From Dermanyssus gallinae (Eukaryota > Arthropoda > Arachnida > Mesostigmata > Dermanyssidae): DNA of 64,000 nt. Below the pieces are notes generated by a model, which saw only the letters and a program-made list of their open reading frames with translations, was not told the DNA's origin and did not search any database. Positions 35,255 through 46,629 of this stretch are shown here, piece after piece; the stretch's first letter is position 1, and each line of letters begins with the position of its first letter. Where the stretch lies: positions 186,001 to 250,000 of the forward strand of contig QVRM01002137.1 in NCBI GenBank assembly GCA_003439945.1, written 5' to 3'. The position numbers and the translations under genes are program-made.

Positions 35255-35555
35255 ACCACACTGGCGGCGAAGCCCAGCGAGTTAGTGCGTTAGTCGTGAT
35301 TATCATCTACCGGACTATCGCCGGTTCGATCCGTATTTTTAATCAAATTTTTCTAGCAATGCTCATTGAATAGATAGTGAACCATGCCACTAAGAGTCAG
35401 CGTCTATGCCGCCACAAAGCCCGTATGGGGAAATTCTAGATTTTTTATTCTGTCCGCTTATGTTGCCGTTCTGAGCGCCCTTGATATAAAAGGGTGACAT
35501 GTGTATTTAGGTACACATGTCCAGCGAATATTAAGTCAATCAATCATACCACAAA
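35255..35555 (+). mobile_element. SINE-like repeat with B box and AATCAATCA tail
   Basis: The head AGCCCAGCGAGTTAGTGCG is an A-box-like region and GCCGGTTCGATCC a perfect B box at about 35320. The body contains CAATGCTCATTGAATAG (shared with 14.83 kb). The tail GATATAAAAGG...TGTGTATTTAGGTACACATG ends in AAGTCAATCAATCATACC. The tail reappears alone at 40627-40697, as expected for 5'-truncated retroposed copies. Confidence 0.7.
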
Positions 35556-36554
35556 ATGTGCCGCCCTCGTCAGCAAATTAAAGTTTCGATTACGTCGTTA
35601 ACCTCAGATATCATTCCTGCGGGTTTTTGCGGAGGGCTTGTCGACTCAGTCGCGTAGTCACTCACAACACATAACCTATGGCTACACAAAGAACCCCACA
35701 CTTGTGGAATGGTAACGATAGGGGATGCACTGAATGGATAAATTCAACACACTGTGTAGCAAACATCTTTGCAAGCTTATTCTCAACGGAGCCTGCTGTT
35801 GCTTCTTGCTTGGCGTCATTATATATATATATATATATATACATATTATACGTTACGTTTCCATACTTCTGCATACATTTTACGCAAGTATTTATGTATG
35901 TGTGATCTGGCATAGGTATTACGTATGTACATATTTTGCATGCCTGTGTACACATATGTGCATGATATACCAGGTGTCAATTTTGACGCGCGGGCCCTAG
36001 GGACTCATTAAAAAGAGCTTTTTCCAGTGGGTGGGGAATAGGTGTGATACAGCTGTGTCTTGTCGGAGATCGCTTTACAAAATGTGCGACTGCGAGACAG
36101 TGATTATACCAGCGTGATTGTGAGAATTCTGTTTCGTTCGAAGGGTGTTTCCAAGTGAAGGCTGTTTGCCAGCGCAAATAGTACTGAAAAGAGTTTGCAA
36201 GTATCTAGACTACGCGAGTATGCATACACGTCAAATGTTACAGCATGTTTTTGCTTTGAGTGAAATGTTATTACACCCCTAAACTAAGCACTAAGTGAAG
36301 ACATATCAGTTCAATTCTTTACCGCCGAATGGCCTCCAGAACACCCTGCAAGATGGATCGTTTCTTTTAAAGTTACGGCGGTGATTGAAAGTATGATTGA
36401 AAGTAATATGTCAACCGGTACAGTAAGGTATATCATCTGGGCCGTAACGAGTGCGGTGTGAGCTGATTAAGCTGTTCTGGTGGATGGCAGATCGTCTTGT
36501 TAAAAACGTTAACAGAGTTCCTGCGACCCCCTAAAAACGGCTATGAAAGTATTA

Positions 36555-36770
36555 TCCTCGCTCCGACGAATTAAATTTTTATCTTATGGTCTTAGTACTT
36601 CCCAAGTTGGACTTCTGCCTTACTAGAGAGAAAGAAGCAGCATTTTATAAATAGGGAGTAAGCCCTCAAAGACATCTGCGGGCTCTTTGAGGCTTCGTAC
36701 GGATGAGATGGCTTTACAATAACATTTCATGGATCACTAGACTTAGGCATTTTACAACAAAAAACCCTTT
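36555..36770 (+). pseudogene. Very decayed mariner-like C-terminal scrap
   Basis: In mixed frames the plus strand reads SDELNFYLMVLVLPKLDFCL then TRERK, and ALKDICGLFEASYG. This is similar in layout to SPDLxPxDFFLFPKLK and the following C-terminal helices. It is a weak match over a short stretch. Confidence 0.25.
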
Positions 36771-36828
36771 TTTGACTTGCACATGCACACATTTTGTTTG
36801 TTGTATTTAGACTCTGGATGTCGTATAT

Positions 36829-36830
36829 AC

Positions 36831-36916
<86 letters not shown>

Positions 36917-36930
36917 GTATATATATATTA
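36829..36930. repeat. (TA)n microsatellite
   Basis: A TA run of about 100 bp, flanked on both sides by TATACGTATA. Confidence 0.96.
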
Positions 36931-37085
36931 GCGCAGTTTTCTAAATGCACCAACACATTTGAAATCTAACATTCACTTGTTCGCAGACATTCATTTTTGG
37001 TAAGAGAGTAAACATTTTCAACTTACGGTTGGACCGCCTGTATAAGTCAAATTCATACTAGCCTGTACGTATTTGCTTATATATA

Positions 37086-38373
37086 CAGGTAGTTCAATAA
37101 GTTCTTAGAATGAAAACCAAGAATTTTCCAAATCATGTTTTTAAATTTATCTTTTTCGATATACTCCCCGAGATGCTCAATACACTTTTCCCACCAAGAT
37201 TTCAGAGCTTTTATACCTCTTAAGTAGAATTCCGCGTCTTTAGACTGAAAATAGGCATTGACAGCAGCCTTAACCTCTTCATTGCTGGAAAAACGCTTTC
37301 CACTGAGACTATTCTTCAAATGTTCGAAGAGGAAATAATCAGAGGAGGCCAGGTCTGGAGAATAGGAAGGTTGTTCAATAAGTTCGAACCTCAGTTGGGC
37401 CAGTTTTGCCGATGCTTGCCGGGACTTATGTGCAGGGGCATTGTCCTGGTGAAACAGGACAACCTTCTTCTGCAAAGCGGGCCGTTTCACGATGAGTTTT
37501 TGCTAAAGGCAGTCCAACAGTCATGCATAATATTCTCCTGTGATCGTTTTACCGCTCTCAAGGTAGTCGACCAGCATTATTCTACGTTGGTCTTAAAAAA
37601 CTGTAGCATCACCTTTCCGGTCAATGCCGTTGTCCGCACCCTCTTCGGAGGTCCTTCATCAGGTGTACACCATTGGCAAGATGCTTCTTGGGTTTCGGGA
37701 GTGTAGTGATGGACCCAGCTTTCATCGACGGTCATGAATCTGCGCCAAAAATCCGACGGATTGTTCGACATCTTGGCCAAATTTCGCTGTGAAGCGAAAA
37801 CAGGCGCGTTTTTTTGGCCTTGGTTGAGCAAATGCGGCAGCCATTTTTCTCTGAGCTCTTTCATCTTCAAGTTTTCGTATAGGATAAAATGCACACTACC
37901 TAAACTAATTCCTAATGCCTCCGCTATCTCCTTAATGTTCATTCGCTTATCTGTGCCAACGATGTTCGCACTTTCTTTATGTTTTCCTCATCAGTTGCCG
38001 TTTTTTGGCCTCCTGGACGTAGTTCATTCTCGGTGCTCCTGCGACCTCTTTTTAACACATTAATCCAGTTGGAAACAGTGGCAAAACATGGCGCAGAGTC
38101 ACCGTACGTCTCGTCCAACCCAATTTTTACTTGGGTCGCATTCTAACCTTTGAAATAAAAATGCTTGATAACCACTCGAAACACTTTTTTCTTCATTTTT
38201 AAAAATCACGCCGATACGTTGCACGGGAAAAGCTATCAAACACAATCGCAACGGCCAATCACCATAATATTTTGAGTGCTAGCAGTCGAAAAGTTGCAGT
38301 TCCTAATAGCGGTGGAAGCGCGCCAAAATTCGAATTCTAAAAAGCTCATTCTAAGAACTTATTGAACTACCTG
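37086..38373 (-). mobile_element. Full-length mariner (1288 bp), same family as 10.6 kb
   Basis: A perfect 26-bp TIR (outer end CAGGTAGTTCAATAAGTTCT) bounds the element, with TA on both sides (37084-37085 and 38374-38375). The TIRs match those of the 809-bp element at 10.61-11.42 kb. All regions of the transposase are present but broken. This copy shows what the deleted element lost. Confidence 0.94.
37120..38196 (-). pseudogene. Mariner transposase, broken by stops and frameshifts
   Basis: The original ATG is at 38196 (MKKKVFRVVIKHFYF...). A TGG-to-TAG change at 38143-38145 stops it in the first helix-turn-helix. A one-base loss near 37965 shifts the frame. The frame then resumes with NIKEIAEALGISLGSVHFIL, WLPHLL and TVDESWVHHY (first catalytic Asp). 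A second shift near 37595 and two further stops precede FHQDNAPAH and YSPDLASSDYFLF. All three Asp codons remain, with 34 residues between the last two (DD34D). The terminal part ends IEKDKFKNMIWKIL. It is inactive as it stands. Confidence 0.93.
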
Positions 38374-38694
38374 TATATATACATTTGGATACACTTATTC
38401 TGTAATCTTTGACGTACATATGCATGCATAAAAAATATTTTAGTGCAGGGGCAGAAGCCAGCTTGTCACCAGGTGTGCATTATGGTGATGTCGCTTCTCG
38501 TCTTGCCACCGCTGTTCTCGTAGACGAATTTGTTGATTAAAATTCAGTAGATGCACTGCTTGTTTGTCTCGGTTCTGCGGATGGCTGCGATGTACTTTTA
38601 ATGTACGAGTCTCAATGTCCGCTTTACGAGCGAGGAGAATGTGGTGTGTTTGGGTGACGTTCGCCGCATCGCAGCACATCTACCAGGATTTACG

Positions 38695-38780
38695 TCGTTT
38701 AGATTCTGCGCTACAAACAACAGCAGCAACAGAAGCCGCAGCAGCAGCAGCAACAGCCGAGCAGCACCAACTACTTCTCT
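38695..38780. repeat. CAG/CAA-rich tract
   Basis: AACAACAGCAGCAAC-type trinucleotides, with (CTCT)n tracts following at about 38840-38890. Confidence 0.8.
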
Positions 38781-39007
38781 AACTGATACGGAACTTTGTT
38801 GGCGGTTGACAGATAGACAGAAATGGCTGCTTAGGTTTAAGCTCTCTCTATCCCCTCGCTCTCTCGCTCTCTCGCTCTCTCTCTCGCCCGACTGCTTTTC
38901 CGTCGTTCTCTCTACTGGGTGTCTCGCCCTCTCGATTGTTGAAATTTGCCGGGTCTCATCTTTTGTTGTCTGTTTGTTGATGATGTCGTCCACGACGACA
39001 AAGAACA

Positions 39008-39225
39008 ACAATAACAACAACAACAACATATGCCGGATCGAGTCCGATGCTACGTCGCTCACGCGCGGGAGGAAACGCCGTTGCGTGGGTACCATAACGC
39101 GTGTCATTATTATCATGACCAGCATCATCATTGTTAGCGTGCATATCATTGACACTCTACTACAACAACAATAACAACAGCAACAACAACAACAACAATA
39201 GTAACAATATAACAACAACTACTAC
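39008..39225. repeat. (AAC)n tracts
   Basis: AAC/AAT repeats at 39008-39029 and 39160-39225 with unique DNA between. Confidence 0.9.
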
Positions 39226-39591
39226 CATTACTTTGTACGTGCGGGTACGATATTCTTCCTCACGCACTTCATCCGCTCTCTCGTCGGCCGCCACCATCGT
39301 GTATCTTTTCGCGGCGTCTGGTTTTGCTGCAGGCGTGACAAGCGAGCGTATTAAGCATTTTGTATTACCACTACGGTTTTGTTCATCTCGTCGTCATCAT
39401 CACTACCGCTATCATCATTACCGTCATCATCATCATCATTATCAATTGATATATCAGTACGGTTGGCGTGCTACACATGTTGTGCTTTGCATATTCGTTT
39501 GCATTGTGCGGGTCTCCCATTGATCGCTCGCCAGCACGTGCATAAAGTCGTGCACGTGCTGACTGGTCTCTGCACCCTCGTACATCTATAA

Positions 39592-39789
<198 letters not shown>

Positions 39790-40598
39790 GATGTACAGGA
39801 CCTCCTCGAGTTTTTACCATACCCGGGCCGACCTAAGCGTACATTTATCTGTTTGTCGTTGCAGAACAAGTTGCTATCTACTTGAAATACATCTCTCCTA
39901 ATGTTTCTACTGATGTTTTCAAACGCTTTTTCGATTTTAGAGGATTTGACTTTGTCAGTCGAGAGGCAGACGTATTGCAAAATGAGCATCGGGGAGGGAT
40001 ATCCCTGCGCGGGCGGCATTATCATATCTTAACATGCAGCGCTACCCTTTCAGAAATTGCACGCAGAGTTCGAATTTAAATAAGGACACTGCAGGGGACG
40101 ATTTAAGTTGCGCTCTGCTGTCTGGCATTAAACCACGCACTGTGTCAATTATGCAATAAGACGCATGTAGGGCGGCACGCCGCCCCCTGCGCCTCACAGT
40201 GGCTCTCTGTGAGTCTGCAAGTACTGGTGTGGTAGTCGAATAACCAAGGCACAAAGAAGTCCACCAAATCTACCGGCAAGTTCGGCACCGCTCAGATCAT
40301 TAAGCTTTGCGGGAAGAATGCAGAGTCGTGAACCAGTAGCCGGTCTCGAGCTGGCCTAGGAAATCAAGAATAGTCTCTGGACCGTGGATTATAAAATAGC
40401 CCGTCACACACTGAAGCACTCAGGGCTACATTTAACTTCCAAGTAACTTGAAGAAGTAACTATGACTCTCGTTCCATCTTGTCTCCCCGTTATGCGTGCT
40501 GTGGGCACCTTCCTCGCAACTAGAAAGTTGGCCAGACCTATAAACTCTCTCTAGTAATATTCCACTGGTCCGTCGATCATGAAAGCCAAATCATGCGA

Positions 40599-40621
40599 TA
40601 TATATATATATATATATATAC
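40599..40621. repeat. (TA)n microsatellite
   Basis: A short TA run immediately 5' of the truncated SINE tail. Confidence 0.93.
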
Positions 40622-40624
40622 ATG

Positions 40625-40697
40625 CCCCTCATATAAAAGGTTGAAATGTGTATTTAGGTATACATGTCAAGCGAATAATAAATCAAATAAATCATAC
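40625..40697 (+). mobile_element. 5'-truncated copy of the 35-kb SINE-like repeat
   Basis: CCTCATATAAAAGGTTGAAATG and TGTGTATTTAGGTATACATG followed by CAAGCGAATAATAAATCA match 35484-35555 closely. Only the tail is present. Confidence 0.8.
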
Positions 40698-41397
40698 ATA
40701 TATTATATATATAACCTGTAGTAGCACCATTTCTCATTGTTAGCGATCTGAAAAGGCTAGACCGTTTAAAGGCACTTTATATTCAGCGCGTGCTAGGTCT
40801 ACTTAAAAACGCATTTACTATCTTCGCTCTTGAACTATGTATGTGAATATATGTTGAACTAACCCTTACAGAGAATTTTGCACTAGACGGACTACACCTT
40901 AGTGAAGCCGTGCTCACAGTATATAGAGAGTTTCGGGAGATACGCAACATGAAGTTTGCGCCCAATAACTATACGGACGGACCAGCGTTTTGCTCGGACA
41001 AATGAAAAAGAAGAGCCCAGGAGAACCGGGCACTAGTTTGTCGAGTGACATGGCACGGATATCATCGCCACATGTGTTTGAGTGGACAGTGTTTTGAGGT
41101 CGATGATTGTGTGTGTGTAGATTTTGTGGAAATTGTCATATAGATAGATGCCATATACTTGTGTGGACCGAAATAGACACAGCGTCACTACAATATCGTA
41201 CACACTACATACGATCAGTGTAGACTTTGCACAACATCCGATGTATACTGTTGCGGTAAATAAAGATGTATGTAAATATTACATGGACTGCTCTTTCGAA
41301 AAGATCACCACATTAGATTAAGGATAAGTGTGCATAGTTTCTAGGGCACTACGTCATAAAATAATCTCCTTTACTTTACTTATAGAGTGACATAGTC

Positions 41398-41442
41398 GTA
41401 TATATATATATATATATATATATATGTTTATATGCATTTATT

Positions 41443-41514
<72 letters not shown>
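41398..41514. repeat. (TA)n microsatellite cluster
   Basis: Two TA runs with a short interruption (GTTTATATGCATTTATTT). Confidence 0.95.
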
Positions 41515-41516
<2 letters not shown>

Positions 41517-42024
41517 GACATATATAGACAAACCTTTTGACGGATGACGATACCGTACATGGCAGCGTCGCCGCCTGGCGAAGTGGCAGCCGATGCGCTT
41601 GTTGTGTACGTGGTGTCAGTAGCTTACACCAACCGCAGCTGCCGTTGGCTGCTACAACGACTGTTTTTTTTAATGGACACCCACTTGCCGTTTGTGGAAC
41701 ACTTGTTGTTGATTGTCAGCGCAAAGCGTCAACTCACTATAGGATGCACAGACAAGACAAACAAACCACCGATAGACAGACACGCATCCATACATACAGG
41801 CATACATACTTACATACACACACATACATATCTACGCAGAAACAAACAAGCGGACGCGTGATTTTTTGCCGTGAGCTGGTCGGCAATCGTAGAATCGATT
41901 TGCTGGCGATGATGCTGTTGCAACTAACGACAACCACGACGACACGCTCCTCCCACGAACGATAACCACAACGGCGGTGGCAGCAATAACGACAGCGACA
42001 TCCGCGAAGACAATGGCAATCGAC

Positions 42025-42089
42025 AGTTTAGAAACAACAACAACATCAACATCAACAACAACAACAACATCAACATCAACATCAACAAT

Positions 42090-42172
<83 letters not shown>

Positions 42173-42275
42173 CGACGACAACAACGACGACGACAACGAC
42201 AACAACACCAGCAGTAGCAGCAACAACAACACCAGCAGTAGCAGCAATTACAACAACAGCAATAACACCAGCAGT
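42025..42275. repeat. (CAA)n microsatellite, ~250 bp
   Basis: A CAA run with CATCAA blocks at its start, CGA interruptions after 42171, and an AACACCAGCAGTAGCAGCA unit repeated two to three times at its end. Poly-Thr and poly-Cys frames arise from it. Confidence 0.97.
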
Positions 42276-43189
42276 ACCAACAACAACAACTTCCCTCCAG
42301 CCAGTCAGTATAACGGAAGCGAGGAAATAAACGAATGCACAGGTGCAAATAACTCAGGTGCGAATAAATTAACAAAAGGCAGCGAAATGCCGACCCGCTA
42401 GGAATTTGAACGATTCTATTGAACGATTCTGGACGGAAAAAGCTGTTGCTATAGTCTTTTGTAGGATAATTGTTTATATTGCGATGATTACAATAGCACG
42501 TTGAATATTTTATTTGTAGGTTCAATTTAAAAACTCTGAGATAGCAAAATATCTCGTATTTCGACGGATATCTGTTATTGTCCACCAAATGAGCAGTATT
42601 CTCAGAATCCAATCGCTTAAACACTGTTTTGTGTTCACGCATAATTCCAATTGGACGCTTAGTCTATCTGCGTCAGAGTAGGTCTGACCGGTCTGGGTGG
42701 CAAACTTTTGCTAAGTAAGCCAGCCGAAAATGTTCACGCGGTTAAAACGCTTGTAGAAAGCAGTATAGTATGCGAACAGGCACAAGTAAGGGTGTACTAC
42801 TATGTTCAAAGCAAAGCCGGGAAGCAGAGTCACACCACTGGCCACGCAAAGACGGCCTTGGGAGCAGCTCCCCTGAGATAGCCCCATCAACTCCATTCAC
42901 GAGCTTGAAGCTCTTAAAAAACGACTGCCTTAAACACTTATACAATCGATAATTGGCAGAAGACACATCTGGCAACGGCTGGTCTGCAAAGCATAATGCT
43001 AGGCGGCTTGAAGTAAATGAATACGGAAAAGTTGAGCGAGAACCTTGTTAAGTTTTTGAAGTTGCGGTGATCGACTGACTGCATTTTCTTCTTTTTAAAG
43101 TAGAATAATTACGTTGATTTCGACGAAATGTTTACCAACGTGTACTTTTTTGTTTTAACCAAGTCACTTTTGCAAGCGTCCTTAGATAA

Positions 43190-43965
43190 AGTGGCGATGA
43201 AGGTTAGCCAGATCTACTTGTTGAACCAAGCAAATGACCCGGTGAAAGCAGCGCGACCTAGGCCAGCCTTTGAGCTTGCGAGCGAAAACTGACTGCAGGC
43301 TATTCTCTCGTTGCAGCTCCGAATAGTGCTGGACAATAATACCGACTGGGGGAACACCAATCCGCGGCGCCCACAACTGTGCCAGGTGCGATTCGACAGT
43401 CACCTCCGCATGCGAACATGCACTTCTTTGTAAAAGAGTTATGGGCCGTTCTCTGGTTACACGGCCATTAATGATGCTATACATAGAGCAGTGCCAAGTG
43501 CGCACATCCCAGCAATAATGGAGACAGTGGGTGGGTCGACCAGTAACAAACCTACCCCTAACCAGCCCCACGAACTGGCACTGGTCTCGTACCGTGCACG
43601 CCGATGCCTCGTGTACGACTGTGCTCTGCACTTTGGTTAGATCGAACATTCGCCAGTCAAGCAGAAAGACTAGAGCTGTGTTTCTCGACTGGCCGACGAA
43701 AGAAAGCTTAGCAAGTTCCTTGAAAAAGTGCCACGAACTGGGAGCAGACTAAAATTGGTGGCGTTTAAGACACTGAGATCTATGGAAAACAACATTTGTA
43801 GTTTTGTTACTGAGCTTGGCACTAGAATATTCTGTTGAAACTGGAGCTGAAAATAGAGCTGGGGACTCTCTGCTGCAAAGAATATCCATAGAGGTCCAGC
43901 GCGAGAACGTAGCAATCGCTGTCAACGACCAAAGAGCTCGATTGCCCACCATAGCCATTTAAAGC
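43190..43965 (+). pseudogene. 3' part of a retroelement polyprotein (copy C, longest)
   Basis: Plus-strand pieces in several frames match the same module as copies A and B but extend further upstream. They are NLLQAILSLQLRIVLDNNT-like (43285-43345), GYTAINDAIHRAVPSAHIPA (near 43460-43520), YRARRCLVYDCAL (43590-43630), LSKFLEKVP...VAFKTLRSMENNICSFVTELGTRI (43700-43830) and QRISIEVQRENVAIAV (43876-43922). In relatives I recall, the block before GR-LVWD holds a PD and may be part of a nuclease fold. Here it reads PHEL, so that residue would be lost. There are multiple stops and shifts. Confidence 0.7.
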
Positions 43966-44129
43966 AGTTGTTTGCAAAATGTATCAACCAATTGTTTGTC
44001 ACGTTTACTCGTCACGTTACACGTTGAGGCGGTGGATCTGTGCATCGAAGCACATTTCCTTTTTCGATGTTTTCGAGCCCTACCTCAACGACTTAAAATA
44101 CCGAATTGCTTAAATCGAGACATCTTCCT

Positions 44130-44850
44130 CTCATTTATATTTTATTTATAGAAGAAGAAACAAATTGCACGGTCTTAAGTCGGGTGGATAAGCTCGGTAT
44201 TTCACTAGCATGACTCCAGATGCGGCGATATCTGTTTTTTTTCAGCCAGGTGGGCTACCACATTGTCGCGTTGGGGGAAACGTCGCCTAAAGAAGGCTTT
44301 TCCCGGTCAGCGCAGTAACAACTTTTCACAGGCAATTTGCAGTATACCAATCGTCCGACGGGACGGACAATTGGTATACCGTTACTGTAGCATCTTCTCC
44401 CAAATTGACCATCGCTACAATTTCACCACCGGGGGAAGAAAATAATACCATGCCAGCCCACCATTGGAGCTTTACTTTGTAGGGATGCAGGCGATCTAAC
44501 GCCTGATCACTGCGAGCTCTAAAACCTGTGACAGATCTCGAGAACAAATAAAAGTCGGCTTCCGTCGAATTTTACCAGAATTAGTCAAGCCAGAAAGCTC
44601 CACGCTAATCTTTCGTCCTCGTGACAGACTACGAGGTACCCATCGGGCAGATTTCTTGTTGTGTCCGAGATGGTCGCGCAGGATCTTAGGAACGGACGTG
44701 GCATTCAAGCCAAAGTTCTGCTTTGCGTATACTATGTTTGGGTTTTGGTTTTCGTCCATCGCAGCCCTGACATGATTTATATTTCTGTCACCCGTTGCTG
44801 TTCTTCGGGTTGCCAACGTTCGTCACTGCCGTCGAAAAGGAGTTGCTGAA
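44130..44850 (-). pseudogene. Decayed mariner-type transposase
   Basis: On the minus strand: INHVRAAMDENQNPNIV, FGLNATSVPKILRDHLG, SARWVPRSLSRGRKISVEL (44800-44580), then a poorly matching middle part and finally YPPDLRPCNLFLLL (about 44200-44150). The SARWVPRxL and Y-x-PDLxPC-x-FFL patterns are those of mariner transposases. The last catalytic Asp is Asn in this copy, and stops are frequent. No TIRs were found. Confidence 0.6.
44342..44379. repeat. Near-perfect 16-bp hairpin
   Basis: GTATACCAATCGTCCG and its inverted partner (one mismatch) are separated by about five bases, inside the mariner-like pseudogene. Confidence 0.75.
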
Positions 44851-45667
44851 ATGACTCTAGCACTCAAAAAGACAAGACGGACAAATATGACCTAATATTG
44901 GCAATATAATATTACCTAACGTGCATACATCTCACCGGAAATGCTCCTTGTATCAAATACATTATGCCTGTCAGTCAATGTATGGCTAACGACAGTAGAA
45001 ATCGCGTTAGCAATGACGGCAGCCGTAAAGCAATCGCAAAGTAGACAATAACTTGGAAAAATCAAGAGAAATAGCTACAATATTATAATCAATTGTTACC
45101 TCTAATATTTAAGCAAATAAAATAAATGTATAATAATGATATTAACGATAATGTTGATTAACGACAGTACATACCGTAACGACAATCCTAATAAGCCCTA
45201 AACTAGAGTCAACAAAGTTACTGGAAGTATCTCAACAGCAACAATAAGGACAACAACAACAACAACAACAACAAAAATAAGATTACACTACATTACCGGT
45301 GTAAAATTATATAGAAATTGTTAGTAAAATGTACATAAAATGTAAACAATATTTTGCGGGCAGTTTTGACTTTAATTTGACTTTAGAATTATTACGGATT
45401 TCATAATTATGGATGATAGCAATGGAGGAAAAACAGAAAGCAAAATAGGGTAATGATCAAAACCGGGGTGGGTGGAAGGTGGCATGGAAGGTGACACAGC
45501 GCAGAAGTAGCACATAATGATGAACTATTTTCATTGCTCATTTCCGTGATGCTACAACGACTACCAGGACAGGTGAGATTGGGCTAGACACGAGAATAGA
45601 CCAGAATTCTACTGCATGAAGGTGAGGTGTTAACTTTCTGTGGCAGCCTTTTCAGGGTGAAGCCTAC

Positions 45668-45671
<4 letters not shown>

Positions 45672-45720
<49 letters not shown>
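45672..45720. repeat. (TA)n microsatellite
   Basis: A TA run. A shorter one follows at 45741-45756, flanked by two ATACATAATGTATA copies. Confidence 0.95.
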
Positions 45721-45723
<3 letters not shown>

Positions 45724-45770
45724 TATACATAATGTATACCATATATATATATATATACATAATGTATATG

Positions 45771-46325
45771 GTACACTGGTGTTCTGTTCGACATTGTAGC
45801 ACAAAATGTGCAATTCCAAGACTACCAGCTCTCCTATACAGAAACTAAGCACACCGTGTTCGTAAAAAAAATCGGCTTCCTCTGGAGAACATATAAGGGC
45901 AAACATGCGACATGGGTGTTTGAAACAGAATTCGCAAAAACGAAGTTATGTTATTAGCTTTCACAACAAGTACTTTAAAATTGTAACCCTACGACCACTC
46001 ACAGTGCCCAAAACGAACACCTTAAGGCTACATTATTAAAGGTACACGTTTCATGACGATCATTTTGATACCAAACATATGGCAATGCGAGTTGTGGTTG
46101 CGGAGTAATTAAGATTTTTCGGCGAGCATGTCGAGATTAAGTGCATGCATAAATGACTGTGAGGCGACGTTCACTACCGCCGACGTGTCGCGCAACAACC
46201 GCAGCGTCCCCTGTGTGAATCAGTTTTCTCACGAACACGACGGTGTACGTAGTTTTTATGTAGGAGAATTGGTTGTCTCGCAATGGCACATTTTGTGCTT
46301 CTATGTCCGGCAAAAGCACCAGTGT
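45771..46325. mobile_element. Inverted-repeat element related to the 23-kb transposon
   Basis: About 95 bp at 45771-45870 (ACTGGTGTTCTGTTCGACAT...AGCACAAAATGTGC...) pairs with 46235-46325 in inverted orientation at roughly three-quarters identity by eye. The spacer at 46080-46150 (GGAGTAATTAAGATTTTTCG followed by GCGAGCATGTCGAGATTAAG) resembles the TIR of the 23-kb element (GAGTAACTAAGATTTTTCAA). This looks like a short nonautonomous or foldback derivative of that family. Confidence 0.5.
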
Positions 46326-46629
46326 CACAAAATGTAGTAATTTCACACTCATTCCGAAAAAAGATTCCTCAGAGACCAGTTCCATTGAAAAAAAGATTTG
46401 CTTTAGCAAGCTCTACAATTTCAAATACCGTCCTTCGCATATTTCTCATACACCTTGTATGTATATGAAAATATTGTGATGATTTATTAATCATTTGCAA
46501 TACGTTTGCACACTCGGCAGTGCTCACCTTAATAAAAATGATGGTAAAAGGGTGTCACGTGAGGTTAAGAATCAGCTGTCCGTGTCCTGCTTGATCCGCT
46601 CTTATGGACCCGGTGCGAGCGGTATATCC

